From: Prostheceraeus crozeri
Taxonomy: Eukaryota; Platyhelminthes; Polycladida; Euryleptidae
Direction of reading: 5' to 3'
DNA length: 64,000 bases
Assembly: GCA_907163375.1 (NCBI GenBank)
Contig: CAJQUW010005215.1
Coordinates: 1 to 64,000 of the forward strand
In this document: piece by piece, positions 22,360 through 33,947 of the stretch
How the letters are laid out: every line of letters starts with the position of its first letter
Numbering within the stretch: the stretch's first letter is position 1
The notes under the pieces: generated by a model
What the model saw: the letters and a program-made list of their open reading frames with translations, nothing else
Database searches by the model: none
Told to the model about the DNA's origin: nothing
Made by a program: the position numbers and the translations under genes

Positions 22360-24680
22360 TTTTCTGATTTTCTTGCTCGTCATTTGTCTGTAGACATCAA
22401 TCCCACGAAGTTCATGATCACAGCTGTACCTTGTATTCTAGCTGAGTATCCAAGAGGTACCAATCATTCATCCCAGAGTTCAAGTAAGACTTTTCAGTCG
22501 TGTTGTAGTGTCACTCAGTGAAAGATCAAGTCTATTGTAAACCCAATGTGACTAACTTTGGCGAAATTTGATGATTTTGGAAAACTTGAAAAATCTGGGG
22601 GGGGGAATATAGAAGTACCCCATTATGCAATTGATTTGTTTCATGGTTTCATCCTATTTCAAAGATCCTATTCATTAAAAAAACAAGGGATCGGTCTTCT
22701 AAGGTCATCAAACAGTTTCATCGCTGACAATTTCACGAGCTGCGAATGTCTCATCGGAGTGGGCACGACACACATAATTAGAGTTGATCGCCGTCTAGAA
22801 TAAAGAAGTCATGCAATTGAAATGCCAATCACTTACCGATATTCTGTTAACTTTGAACATGAATTTTGACAGTGATAAAAAAATTAAAATTTATGAATTT
22901 AAGAAGTCCTTACTCTCATCAGATTCATCATATCACTGCGATTTATTTGCAGTGTAGAATCGGTTGGGTAGATCAAGAACAATCTGAAATAATGACTTTG
23001 GTAATAAGCGTCTGTTAACTGCCGCCCCGCACACTTAAAGCATGAGGTTCGCTATCAAATGATTTCTTTGATCTAGTTATCTCAATACTTGACCAAAATT
23101 ACCGAAATGGACTTCGTATTGATCGAAATTGTATGGAGAATGCGATGCCATTAATCATTTTACAATCAGAAGCAAAATTTTATTTTCTAAAATGAAAACA
23201 TCGCAGTTGAAATGGGTTCAGATCCATTTCAACTGCGGCAAACCGCATCGTGTTTGAATGACATCTCCGATTTTGTACTGAGTCTAATGATGGAATTCGA
23301 GAAGTCATTTAGCTCGGCAGAAAATAGCCGGAAAAACGTGCTCTGTCTGAACGTGCCTTAATAATCTTTCCTATGGGAAGAAATAAATATTCAAATCAAA
23401 CGTCAAGCTGATAAATCTATTGACTTGGAAAAATTGTTCAACATATTTAAGTGTTCAAGATATCTTCAATGTTTGGAAAATTGCGATTTTATGAAACCTA
23501 TCACTGACTAAACTTCAGTTAGTTTTGAGTACCTTTATTTTTCACTCGATTTCAATAAGAAATGAGTTTGATTTGATGATAAAGCTGTTGATCAAAACTG
23601 TTGTAGTTCTATGCGCTGTCATGACTCATGGATCTCAATCATTTCTGTCGCAAAATACTGAATCTATTTTGAAATAGTGTGGACATAAAAGTCAAATTTA
23701 TCGTACATTATTATTATATCAATATAGTAAAAAGTCATAAAATGTTTATTCCCATGAACATTTGAAAACAGGAGCATATACGCTCACACAATATGCACAA
23801 AAACATAACTTGATGGCAGAAAACAGCGTGCGGTCATATGTATGTGAATATTTTTTTATCACTTGACTTTATTCTTCAAATTATTTGGGAAAGTAAATTC
23901 CGTGAAGGCCAATGAAAAATCTAATTTAGTAGCCAAAATTGTGCATATGATTCAATATTTATTCAATTGCTCCCTTATTTAGTTTATTAAGGGCCTTCAT
24001 TTCAAATCTTTCCGCGTTCACTGTCATCAAATCTGGTCCAAATTTGCATTGGCAAAATGCAATAGATAGCTGTTTGATGAAAATGAGAAACATGTATCAT
24101 ACATGTCCATATCAATCCGACTTCAAAAAATAATCTCGAACACTTCAAAATCCATGAAGCTCGAATCTTGCTTACAATTAACTATGCAATATGAACAAGA
24201 TGACTACGAAGTAACTTATTCCTGAAAAACAGGAATAATTATGCACAGAAACCATTGTTTTTCAAAATTTTGGTTTGACTGTAATGAGAGTCATTTGCAA
24301 AATATTTTACTTCACGGAAAACTAAGCTTATAAAAATATGTCAAAATTCGTGTCATCTAATAAGAGTACATGTCAATAATTATTTTTGGGTAATTTTCAA
24401 GCAAAGTTTGATTTCATTTCTAATAACTGGTTCATTGCGCATAGCTCTCAAAGAAAAAATATCAAACTGTGTCCACATCACCACCTTATGGCTATATGCA
24501 GGCGTAATGGCTTCATTGTGAATTTGTTTCACGTGTCCACTTAAATAATTTTTGGCCAATGCAATTTTTAGTTTTAGTAGAAATAGGGTTTTGCCGACTT
24601 GCTTCGAGCAGTCTCTTTGTGGAAGCCATGAAATCTTGAATCAAGTCGACAAAAATTCTTGTTTTTACGGAAAATTCGTG
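22360..24680. other. No recognisable gene; one perfect small hairpin
   Basis: AT-rich DNA without supported genes. At 23202-23237 the 14-bp arms CGCAGTTGAAATGG and CCATTTCAACTGCG form a perfect stem with an 8-base loop. A GTCTGAACGTGCCTTAA phrase at 23344 recurs in variant form at 19391 and 19611. Confidence 0.5.
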
Positions 24681-24689
24681 ATGTTTCCA

Positions 24690-24782
24690 CGTGGATGATA
24701 TAGGTAAAGTTTCCACGTGGATACCAGGTGGATTCGATGTCGATTTCATGGGTATAAATCCATTTCGAATCCACGTGGAGAG
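24690..24782. promoter_or_regulatory. Cluster of three CCACGTGG palindromes
   Basis: CCACGTGG occurs near 24690, 24713 and 24772, within about 90 bases. The core CACGTG is the E-box bound by bHLH factors such as USF and MYC. No gene starts nearby on present evidence, so a regulatory role is only a possibility; part of an unknown repeat is equally possible. Confidence 0.35.
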
Positions 24783-25180
24783 CCGGGTCAAAGTAATACG
24801 TAGAATCGATATAGCAATTCCGAAGATGTCGTTGAAGTTAGCACCAACTTCAACACCAACTTTTTGAATAGAGTTTGTACAGAATAGGAAACCACATGTT
24901 TAGGTACTACTGATGACGCAGAGTTTGTACAGCCAAAAAGTTTTCCAAAATTCGAACTCTTTCACCTTCAAAATTCAAATTTAAATTCGAAAAATTGGTG
25001 CAAGTATTGGTGCTACCTGGTTAGCGAGTTTGTACAGCATTCCGATGGAAAAATTTAGATACAAGAGCAAAAACCTGAGTTTGTACAGCAACTTCCAGCA
25101 CTTTCCTTACACGAACAACCGGAAAAAAACCGCCAAAAACCGATTTTTTCAAAAAATGATAAGATTTTCCAGAAAAGTTC

Positions 25181-25871
25181 TTGGTGCTACATGGAAAATG
25201 AGTTTGTACAGTGCTCTAACCGGTGGAAGAGTGTTCTACTAATCCAGTCTGAGTTTGAACACACACTTCTCCGACACTCCAGCACTCCTACGACCGGTAA
25301 ATACCGGTTATTGTACAGTAACTACAAGAATACTGCCCATTTATGAACAAATCAATTGGTGCTACATGGAAAATGAGTTTGTACAGTGCTCTAACCGGTG
25401 GAAGAGTGTTCTACTAATCCAGTCTGAGTTTGAACACACACTTCTCCGACACTCCAGCACTCCTACGACCGGTAAATACCGGTTATTGTACAGTAACTAC
25501 AAGAATACTGCCCATTTATGAACAAATCAATTGGTGCTACATGGAAAATGAGTTTGTACAGTGCTCTAACCGGTGGAAGAGTGTTCTACTAATCCAGTCT
25601 GAGTTTGAACACACACTTCTCCGACACTCCAGCACTCCTACGACCGGTAAATACCGGTTATTGTACAGTAACTACAAGAATACTGCCCATTTATGAACAA
25701 ATCAATTGGTGCTACATGGAAAATGAGTTTGTACAGTGCTCTAACCGGTGGAAGAGTGTTTTACTAATCCAGTCTGAGTTTGAACACACACTTCTCCGAC
25801 ACTCCAGCACTCCTACGATCGGTAAATACCGGTTATTGTACAGTAACTACAAGAATACTGCCCATTTATGA
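25181..25871. repeat. 175-bp tandem array, left arm, about four units
   Basis: Units start with TTGGTGCTACATGG at 25181, then repeat every 175 bp. The last unit differs at a few positions (GTTTTACTAATCC and CGATCGG). The 88-codon frames seen in each unit are a by-product of the repeat and are not taken as genes. Confidence 0.95.
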
Positions 25872-28800
25872 TGGAATGATAAGTTTCTCTAAGTTGGATG
25901 TCAAAGTAAGTGACTTCAAAGTCTCTTTTACCTCATGATTGGGGCAAATACGACATGGCCTGGGTGATTTTGCATCTGAGTACGTTTTCATATTGATTTG
26001 CGAATTAAACTCCGGTGATGTGTTGGGAATGTTGTATGAAATGACGGTGATGTGTTTCGCTCCTATCTTGGTAAGAGAGCAACTGATCTTTACAAGGAAA
26101 TCCTAAGTGCTAACTTATCGCTACCTAGAATAGACATTTTCACATATAGAAGTGGATCTTGGTTTATTTGTGATTGCAGAATTGATCTAGATCATTATTT
26201 CGATACACTAGTTGACATGCCACGCTCAATCACGCGTAATTACACATGACCCCAAACATTCGTGGCTATGCGGGATATTGCTGCAATATAAGTTATATAA
26301 GTAAGTATAGTTGGCAGTCCTGTTATATAGACTTTGCGTCTCATGTGTCTGCCTGTATCAGAGGCTAAACAATGTGATAGGACCTCAATTTCATGTTCAG
26401 GGAAGACAGAACATGCTTAGCGGTTCATATTAGTGGTTCAAGTGGCAGCGCAGACAACCGTGGACGACGCGCAAACTATAAACGCTCGCCCGCGCGTATT
26501 CTTAAAGATCTCCCATGTTTTAACAGCATCAGATCAAGTGATTTCTGACTCTTAGTGCAGCGCATATATACGCGGGTAGAAGAATAGAATGTCCTTAACC
26601 ACGGATGTTTGGGGTGTTCCGTAATTGCGCCTGAATAACGCGTGGCATGTCACCTAGTGTAGATTTATGTTTATGTGAGATAAAAATGGGCAGTGTTTAT
26701 AGTATGTAAGCGTATTTTGAAGCTGAATAGGCCTATTTTTAAATAGGATACATGTATGAAATGCTACAACTGATATACGTTCAAAAACAGAATTAGCCTA
26801 TTTTAGAAATATACGAGCGCATTAGAGAAAAGAATATCAGAATTAGGCCTAAATATCGTAAAGGTTTCTCGTTCTTTCTGGACGTAGATCCTTTCGTTTG
26901 ATTGACTTGAAATGGCACCTAGCTGTTATTAATCGATCGAAATCCATGAACTCGAAACAAGCTTGGATCTTGAGCATTGCACCCTATTGTCGTTTGAGAC
27001 ATATGATTTCAAAATATGTTGGTGACGATTTTATTGACACATGCAGGAGTGTATCAAAAACTTAAGCGACAAAAATCAAAATTTTGCACGTTGTCGCACC
27101 TATCTCGATGGGCCTTGTCGCATTTACCCCGGACCTGGTTTTCACTACCAAAATCGATCGGGCTACGTGAATAATGAAGAGGTATTCGATCGAATCCGCT
27201 ATTTCGTGTGGATGAACTTGACATCTTACTGTGATATAAAAGGTCGCCCATATTTAATTCCAGCTTGCTTCTCTTGACAGCAAACAAAAATTTGTTGCAG
27301 AGTAAAGCAAATAAGGCCCAATTTTCAAAAACTGCCAAATCTTTCACCAAGTGCCAGGGTGGCATGCAATACTTTTGCGAAATAAAATGCCTTAGATATT
27401 GGCTATCTGCCAATCTAAGAGATTGGCTATATGCAGGCACATATGGATGCAAACTTAACGGTTTCTTGACTATGAGCTATTGGTTTGGGCTACAACCTAA
27501 TCGCATTTACCTAATGATGCATTTCCCCAAGCCAGCCTATCGTAATTATAATCCTGCAATATTTTTATACACTGCATGTTCAATATTTTCATCTACAATC
27601 AACGATCAAGGTCACTTAACTATCACATGTTGATTTAAAAATTTGGCGGATGACTGAAGGTCGAAATTCCATCTTTTGCAGCGAAATGCGTGTATTTGTA
27701 TTTCTTAATCTATTCGCGGCTGTTTATGTTTAAATGGCACATAGAATTACAAACTTTCACATAGGAAAATGAAGTAATATGTAAGTTTGCTAGGTTTACG
27801 CTCATTTATACAGCATCATTTAATTAGTATTAGCACATGAAAAGATCTAATTGTTCAAATATTTGACGATGAACAAATCAACAAAAATGAGATTAGCAAT
27901 GAATATATCCCGTAAGTTTTATATGTCAACATTTTATGGCTACTGAACTGAGAGCCTAACTAGCCTGCCTGACTGTGATACAATTTTTGATACATCCGGT
28001 GATTAACATCATCAGTTAAGGTTCAGAAAATCAAGTTCCTATTTCTATCAGTTGTGTTGAACCTACATACAAGGTTTATAACCTACATTGTGGTTATTGC
28101 AATGTAACGCATATTTCATTTGAAGGAGCTATACTTTGGGTTGTACGATATAACGACATAACTTGAAAATCAGTAGGTTGCCTTCTACACCGCTCGTTAA
28201 GACATCTGGTGATCACATTCTTTCATTTGAAATTATTCAAATTATCAACTTAGTGAGTGTATCTGAACATGCGTGACTGATTACAGAGAGCGTCTGTTCA
28301 ACAACTACGATTATGACTCCCCTGCTCTCATGTTTGAGCGATAAGTCTTCAACATTTTTTGAGTGTGAACACGAAATTGAAATATTTTGACCACTACTTT
28401 ATTCCGCTTGTCATGAGCATTCATGAAATTTGTTGTAATTAATCTTATCCCGACCATTTCCTTTTGTATTTTAAAAACTTTATCGCTTGGTCACATTTTT
28501 GGTCATTTAAGGTTCATCGTATAGGCTATACGCAAGCCTGTACAATTCTTACTTTTATACCTGTGACGTGAGATTTCCATGACACTTGAGATTCACTGTG
28601 TTTCAGCTATGCACATGATCGTGGACTGCTGTTCAGACCTTTGTGTAGTGAGTGATGGTCTCGATTTTAACGTAATGCTGTGTTAATGAAATATACGACA
28701 TTATGTCTGCAATCGGTCTTCTTAACAATACCTTTTATTGTTTTCCGGATTTTACTTATACATAACCGCGGTACCTTAAATTCACATATGCAGACAAACC

Positions 28801-29472
28801 TTTTCCCTTTGTATTCTACGGTTTCCATTGTTTCGTCCTATCAGCTAGTATATCCAGTTGTTACATTTATTATACCTTCGATTGTTTTCCAGATATTAGT
28901 GATGAATTACAAGCAACACTAATTATCAAGATTGCTGTTTTTTTGCGGTGATTTTTAAGTGCATTTGTAATTGTTTTGACTACAATTGGTTGACACAACT
29001 TAGTACAGGCATTTTCAGAGATGTTCCTCTTTTCTATACCTTGTAGTTGTTTTTCTATATGCGCCTCGGAGTGTCCGATCATCATCGCATCTAAGATATT
29101 CGGTCTTCATTGCACAAATGTTGCAAGTCATTTTTATCCTATCTGACCTTTCTATGCTGTGCTTCCTACTGTAATAGAGTATGTAAAAATTGAGAACTCG
29201 ATATTCATCTGTCGTCCTTCTCCCTTGTAAGCATTTGAATTTGGTGCAGCTATTGATTTTTGGAGTACCGCCTACATCAAGCTTTTCACCCGTGACCTTT
29301 ATGAAGTACTCGGGCTTTTTCCAGAGTTTTGTGCACCATTCTCAGCAGAGTTCATATTTTGATGGACAATAACATTTCTTGATACAGAATATTGTTTCAA
29401 CTCGTTTCACTGGTGGAAGATAGCGATTCAACCGACAATTGAATTTTGAAACAAAACCATCGCATCGATGAT
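25872..29472. other. Interior of the long-TIR element; no gene recognised
   Basis: About 3.6 kb of AT-rich DNA whose longest frames (for example 27054-27452 minus and 27265-27633 plus) show no known domain. A mariner-type MITE lies at 26206-26659. The interior could be captured host DNA, as happens in Mutator-like elements, but nothing here proves it. Confidence 0.6.
26206..26659. mobile_element. 454-bp MITE with TA target duplication
   Basis: The outer inverted repeats read CACTAGTTGACATGCCACGC on the left and, reversed, CACTAGGTGACATGCCACGC on the right. Similarity extends about 65 bp inward to a CCCCAAACAT block. TA flanks both ends (26204-26205 and 26660-26661), as for Tc1/mariner elements. 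It has no coding capacity and is nested in the long-TIR element. Confidence 0.82.
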
Positions 29473-29967
29473 GTAGTTACTGTACAATAACCGGTATTTA
29501 CCGGTCGTAGGAGTGCTGGAGTGTCGGAGAAGTGTGTGTTCAAACTCAGACTGGATTAGTAGAACACTCTTCCACCGGTTAGAGCACTGTACAAACTCAT
29601 TTTCCATGTAGCACCAATTGATTTGTTCATAAATGGGCAGTATTCTTGTAGTTACTGTACAATAACCGGTATTTACCGATCGTAGGAGTGCTGGAGTGTC
29701 GGAGAAGTGTGTGTTCAAACTCAGACTGGATTAGTAGAACACTCTTCCACCGGTTAGAGCACTGTACAAACTCATTTTCCATGTAGCACCAATTGATTTG
29801 TTCATAAATGGGCAGTATTCTTGTAGTTACTGTACAATAACCGGTATTTACCGGTCGTAGGAGTGCTGGAGTGTCGGAGAAGTGTGTGTTCAAACTCAGA
29901 CTGGATTAGTAGAACACTCTTCCACCGGTTAGAGCACTGTACAAACTCATTTTCCATGTAGCACCAA
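29473..29967. repeat. 175-bp tandem array, right arm, about three units
   Basis: These are reverse-complement units of the same 175-bp repeat, one fewer than in the left arm. The CGATCGG variant sits in the second unit from the inside here, but in the innermost unit on the left, so the arrays have changed separately since they formed. Confidence 0.95.
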
Positions 29968-30598
29968 GAACTTTTCTGGAAAATCTTATCATTTTTTGAA
30001 AAAATCGGTTTTTGGCGGTTTTTTCCGGTTGTTCGTGTAAGGAAAGTGCTGGAAGTTGCTGTACAAACTCAGGTTTTTGCTCTTGTATCTAAATTTTTCC
30101 ATCGGAATGCTGTACAAACTCGCTAACCAGGTAGCACCAATACTTGCACCAATTTTTCGAATTTAAATTTGAATTTTGAAGGTGAAAGAGTTCGAATTTT
30201 GGAAAACTTTTTGGCTGTACAAACTCTGCGTCATCAGTAGTACCTAAACATGTGGTTTCCTATTCTGTACAAACTCTATTCAAAAAGTTGGTGTTGAAGT
30301 TGGTGCTAACTTCAACGACATATTCCGAAGTCGAATCCACGCGGAATTTTTCACCGGGATGTGACCCACACATGAACCACTTCGGTAGGAAGATCAAATT
30401 TTATAGAAACCTCCAACAACTCAGATTAGCATGCCCTCAACTTTCCATCCGAGTTTGATTTTGGCTCATCTGATTTAGTATATTCAAACGGACGGGAAAA
30501 ATTTTAAAATCATATTCAATGCTCCCCGCCCTCCCTACGGTGTGCATTTTGGCACTCACTTGCCTATACATATGCTATTTAATAATCAATTGCTTTAA

Positions 30599-33249
30599 CA
30601 CTTAAATGCCTAGCATGGGCATTTGCGACCCGAGTGGTTTTGATATTGATTTTTCTATTATATAGACTGTTGCTGGTTAAGTGTCACTCCTAGTATTCCT
30701 GAAAAAATATCTGTAGAGCATTTTATAATTACTTTGTCAAAACTTTTTGAAATACAGCGCCCTACATCGAATGTTTTCATACAAAAATAGATGGGGTCGC
30801 AAAAGACCAACCTAGGTAATAACGGCTGCAAATAGATTGTTTATTGAATACGCCTGGACAATTCTGTCAACCAATTCTGTCAAGCCTAATCTAAATGCTA
30901 TGTTGGTGAATGCGCGTATAGGGAAAGCTATTGTGCATTCACCCGACATAATTTGCGTTCATTGCAGACATGTGCCACAGGTTGACTCGATTGCTATGAC
31001 GCCATGAATTCTGATTGGAAAGTTGATTGTTCTGTTCATCAAAGAGAAACGCAACACTTCCTGCTCTAAAGCGTGCACATTGCTTGACATTCTTCACAGT
31101 GTGAGAGTGAACTGTTTATCTGAGCCGCTATGAACAGAAGAAAAATGAGTGCTGAAGCAATTGCTCGACGGATTGCACATTGGATTGAGTTGGACAACAG
31201 CAAAGAAGAGGATAGTGAATCCGACAATGACAACGTCGACTCCGATAGCGATGATCCAGGCACAAATACGACTGAACGCGGTCAGACTGATACAGAGACG
31301 AGTAGCGCAAGTGATCATGAAGACATTGTGGCGACTGAACGCGATCGAATTGATGCACAGGTGAGCAGTGCAAGTGATTATGAGGACACTATGAATTCGT
31401 CTCGTAATGACGACATTTATACTAGCAGAAATGGCCGAGTTTGGTCCAAGAATCCTCCACCAACCTCTCACACTAGAGCATGCAACATAAGACACACATG
31501 TGAAAGGCCACAAAACGATGCAAGATCAGTAAATGATGAAGTTGATAGTTTCCATTGCTTTATAGACAAAGCCATGCTAAGGTCAATTGTGGAACAAACC
31601 AATAAGTATGGTCGTCACTACATGCAATCGAAGAGCAAAGATGCTAAAGACTGGTCACCAATAGATCTAGATGAACTGGAAGGAGTTATTGGCATCCTCT
31701 ATTTACTCGGCGTATATAGATCTAATCACGAATCTCTTTGTTCCTTGTGGTCTCCTGGAGCGTCAGGCAGGGCGATTTTTCCTGCAGCTTTTAGTCGTAA
31801 CCGATTTGAGCAAATTTTGGCTTTCCTTCGCTTCGACGAGCGTTCAACCCGTAATGAAAGAAGAAAAGACGATAATTTGCTCTATTTCGTGACATTTGTA
31901 ATAAATTTATTGAAAACTACAGGAAAAATTATGCTGTTAGTGAATTTGTGACTGTTGACGAACAATTAATTCCGTATAAAGGTCGAGTTGGTTTTCGTCA
32001 ATACATGCCAAACAAACTGGATAAATATGGCATGAAGCTGTTTTTATTGTGTGATTGTGCAACAGCATACACCTTCAATGGGCTACCTTATGTTGGACGT
32101 GAAGGTAATCAGAAACACGTTGGATTGGCTGAGCATGTTCTGAAAACTCTTTCTGAGCCTCTGTACTACTCTGGTATGAATGTAACAACAGATAACTGGT
32201 TCACAAGTTCAAAACTTGCTGCTGACTTGCTGACAAAACAGATTACTTTACTTGGAACCATGCGCCGAAACAAGCCCGATATTCCGGATGAGTTTGCTGC
32301 TGACAGGCGACGTGAGGTAGGATCGAGCCTGTTTGCATTCAGTGATCGACAGGCACTCGTATCATATGTCGAAAAGAAATAAGTCAGTCATCTTGTTGTC
32401 AACTATGCACGCTGATAATGAAATTGACCAAGACTCTGGCAAGCCAAGAATGATCATTGACTACAATCACAGACAGGTGTTGATCGCGTTGATCAACTGT
32501 GCCACAACTACAGTGTTCAGAAAAAACAAGACGATGGTCACTTGCCTATTTTTTCAATTACTTAAACATTGCTGGCATCAATGTTCAAGTTGTGTTTCAG
32601 TCGAAGTTTCCTGACTGGGAATCGAAATCCAGCCATCGCCGCCGCATCTTTCTGGAGAATCTAGGAATGAAACTTCTTGAACCAACGCCGATCACAGATA
32701 AGTCATTTGTCCAAATGTGAAAGGCAGGCCTTGCGGAAGTGTGGAGTGATACTTTCGGCAACCACACACAGCTCACATCCATTGGGCGATCGCAAAAGAA
32801 AGCGATGCCACATTTGTCCGTCTGCGATGGATAGAAAGACGATGGATCGATGTGAAAACTGTGCGGAGCCATGCTGCCCGAGCACAAAAAAGTGACTGTG
32901 TTGTTCTTATTGCGATGAATAATATTTTTCATGACATCAGAGATTTCATATAGCCTACTTAGATTGGATGTTTGCAAATATACTTGAAAGTTTTGAAAAT
33001 TTTTTTTTTGTTTCTGCCTTCAAAAATCAGCACAATCAGTCCTTTCTCATGTATCATAAACAGATTATATTGTCTTCAATGAAGAGGGTCTATGCGTCTA
33101 AAAATCCATATTATCATTGGCTGTAATGAACAAAAACATAAAACAGCAAGAGATAGTTTAATTAATAAAAAAGCACGTTTTTATCCATCCGGGTCTTTAA
33201 AGACCCACCTAGGTAATAAGTGATGTCGAAACACCCAGGCATTTAAGTG
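30599..33249 (+). mobile_element. piggyBac element 2
   Basis: The ends CACTTAAATGCC and GGCATTTAAGTG are perfect 12-bp inverted repeats, flanked by TTAA at 30595-30598 and 33250-33253. Just inside both ends lies AGACC(A/C)ACCTAGGTAATA (30803 and 33200). The transposase runs on the plus strand. The element differs in end sequence and protein from the piggyBac at 6628-13426, so it is a separate family. Confidence 0.93.
31130..32895 (+). pseudogene. piggyBac transposase 2
   Basis: From the ATG at 31130, an acidic Ser/Asp/Glu-rich leader precedes the DDE_Tnp_1_7 domain. Marks include a SRNRFEQILAFLRFDE block, FVTVDEQLIPYKGR (first catalytic Asp), GMNVTTDNWFTSSKLA (second), and DYNH (32459-32470) before the degraded third-Asp region. 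The C-terminus (near 32800-32895) has the Cys/His-rich tail CHICPSA, CENCAEPCC. The three main frames (31130-31951, 31948-32382 and 32333-32895 overlapping) do not join: about four frameshifts make it a pseudogene of roughly 590 codons, close to normal length. Confidence 0.9.
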
Positions 33250-33253
33250 TTAA

Positions 33254-33943
33254 TTACATACATACTCTCATTTAATAAAGGACTCGGCAACATCAGTAAA
33301 CAAAATAAGAAAAGTTCTTGAGAGATATGATATGGCAAATGCGTGGCTTTTCACTCTTCATCAACGGTCATTTTTACGTGTTTTAAAATACAAACTCTCA
33401 AACAAATCACATGTAAAAATAATTTCATATCTGAAAATGATTACAATGGCTGTTAGAATAACATGTAAGACCAACAAGCCTTCTTATGGAAAGAAAATAA
33501 TATCATTCAAACGCAGCGTCAAAGTTGCCATATTTATCCACTAGGAATAGTTGCTACACACTTAATATTCATGGTGTCTGGTAACCACAGTTACCAGTAA
33601 TTTAAAAGACAATTCAAAGGCATTGTCATCCAACATTGTGCATCTTCAAGAACATATCATTCACTAACTTTCAAATGATTGTAAAAATGTACCATGGCTT
33701 ATTAAAAGTAATCCATAAGTAATGGAATGCCAAGTTAGCTTGTTTTAGTTTTATAACCAAAAATCCAATTAATTTCTGACTTCTTCACAAAGTTATCTTC
33801 ATGAAATGTAAATTTAGTGTCAAAAACTTTAATACTAAGTTCCCTGAAGATAGCTCTTTGAAGAAGTCAGAAAAAATTCTGATGCAGACTTGGAATAATA
33901 TAATAAGTTGTATTGGTAATCCTTTTACTTTGAACTATACCTT
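33254..33943. other. No gene; one 31-bp inverted repeat
   Basis: 33775-33805 and 33840-33871 form an imperfect stem (TCTGACTTCTTC with GAAGAAGTCAGA at the base) around a loop of about 35 bases. A small CTGGTAAC/GTTACCAG palindrome lies near 33578. No coding sequence is supported. Confidence 0.55.
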
Positions 33944-33947
33944 TTAA

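Larger units (their letters stand above)
24826..30321. mobile_element. 5.5-kb long-TIR DNA element (MULE-like), no transposase seen
   Basis: The left arm (24826 to about 25850) and right arm (29473-30321) are inverted copies of one another with very few differences. Both ends read ATGTCGTTGAAGTTAGCACC inward, and the 9-bp target duplication ATTCCGAAG flanks the element at 24817-24825 and 30322-30330. Long inverted ends with 9-bp duplications are typical of Mutator-like elements; that class is an inference, as I find no transposase in the interior. Each arm holds a 175-bp tandem array and repeated GAGTTTGTACAG motifs. The close match of the arms points to recent activity or conversion. Confidence 0.87.

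Noticed and set aside
25255-25871. Three 88-codon frames in a row, and their mirror images at 29428-29893
   Set aside because: They repeat exactly with the 175-bp unit, have no start context or known domain, and are explained by the array.
25181-25871. CRISPR-like regular direct repeats
   Set aside because: Units are 175 bp, contiguous, without unique spacers, and lie in a transposon arm in animal DNA.
27041-27633. Overlapping frames inside the long-TIR element as its transposase
   Set aside because: No DDE or zinc-finger motif on either strand; both strands are open by chance over the same stretch.
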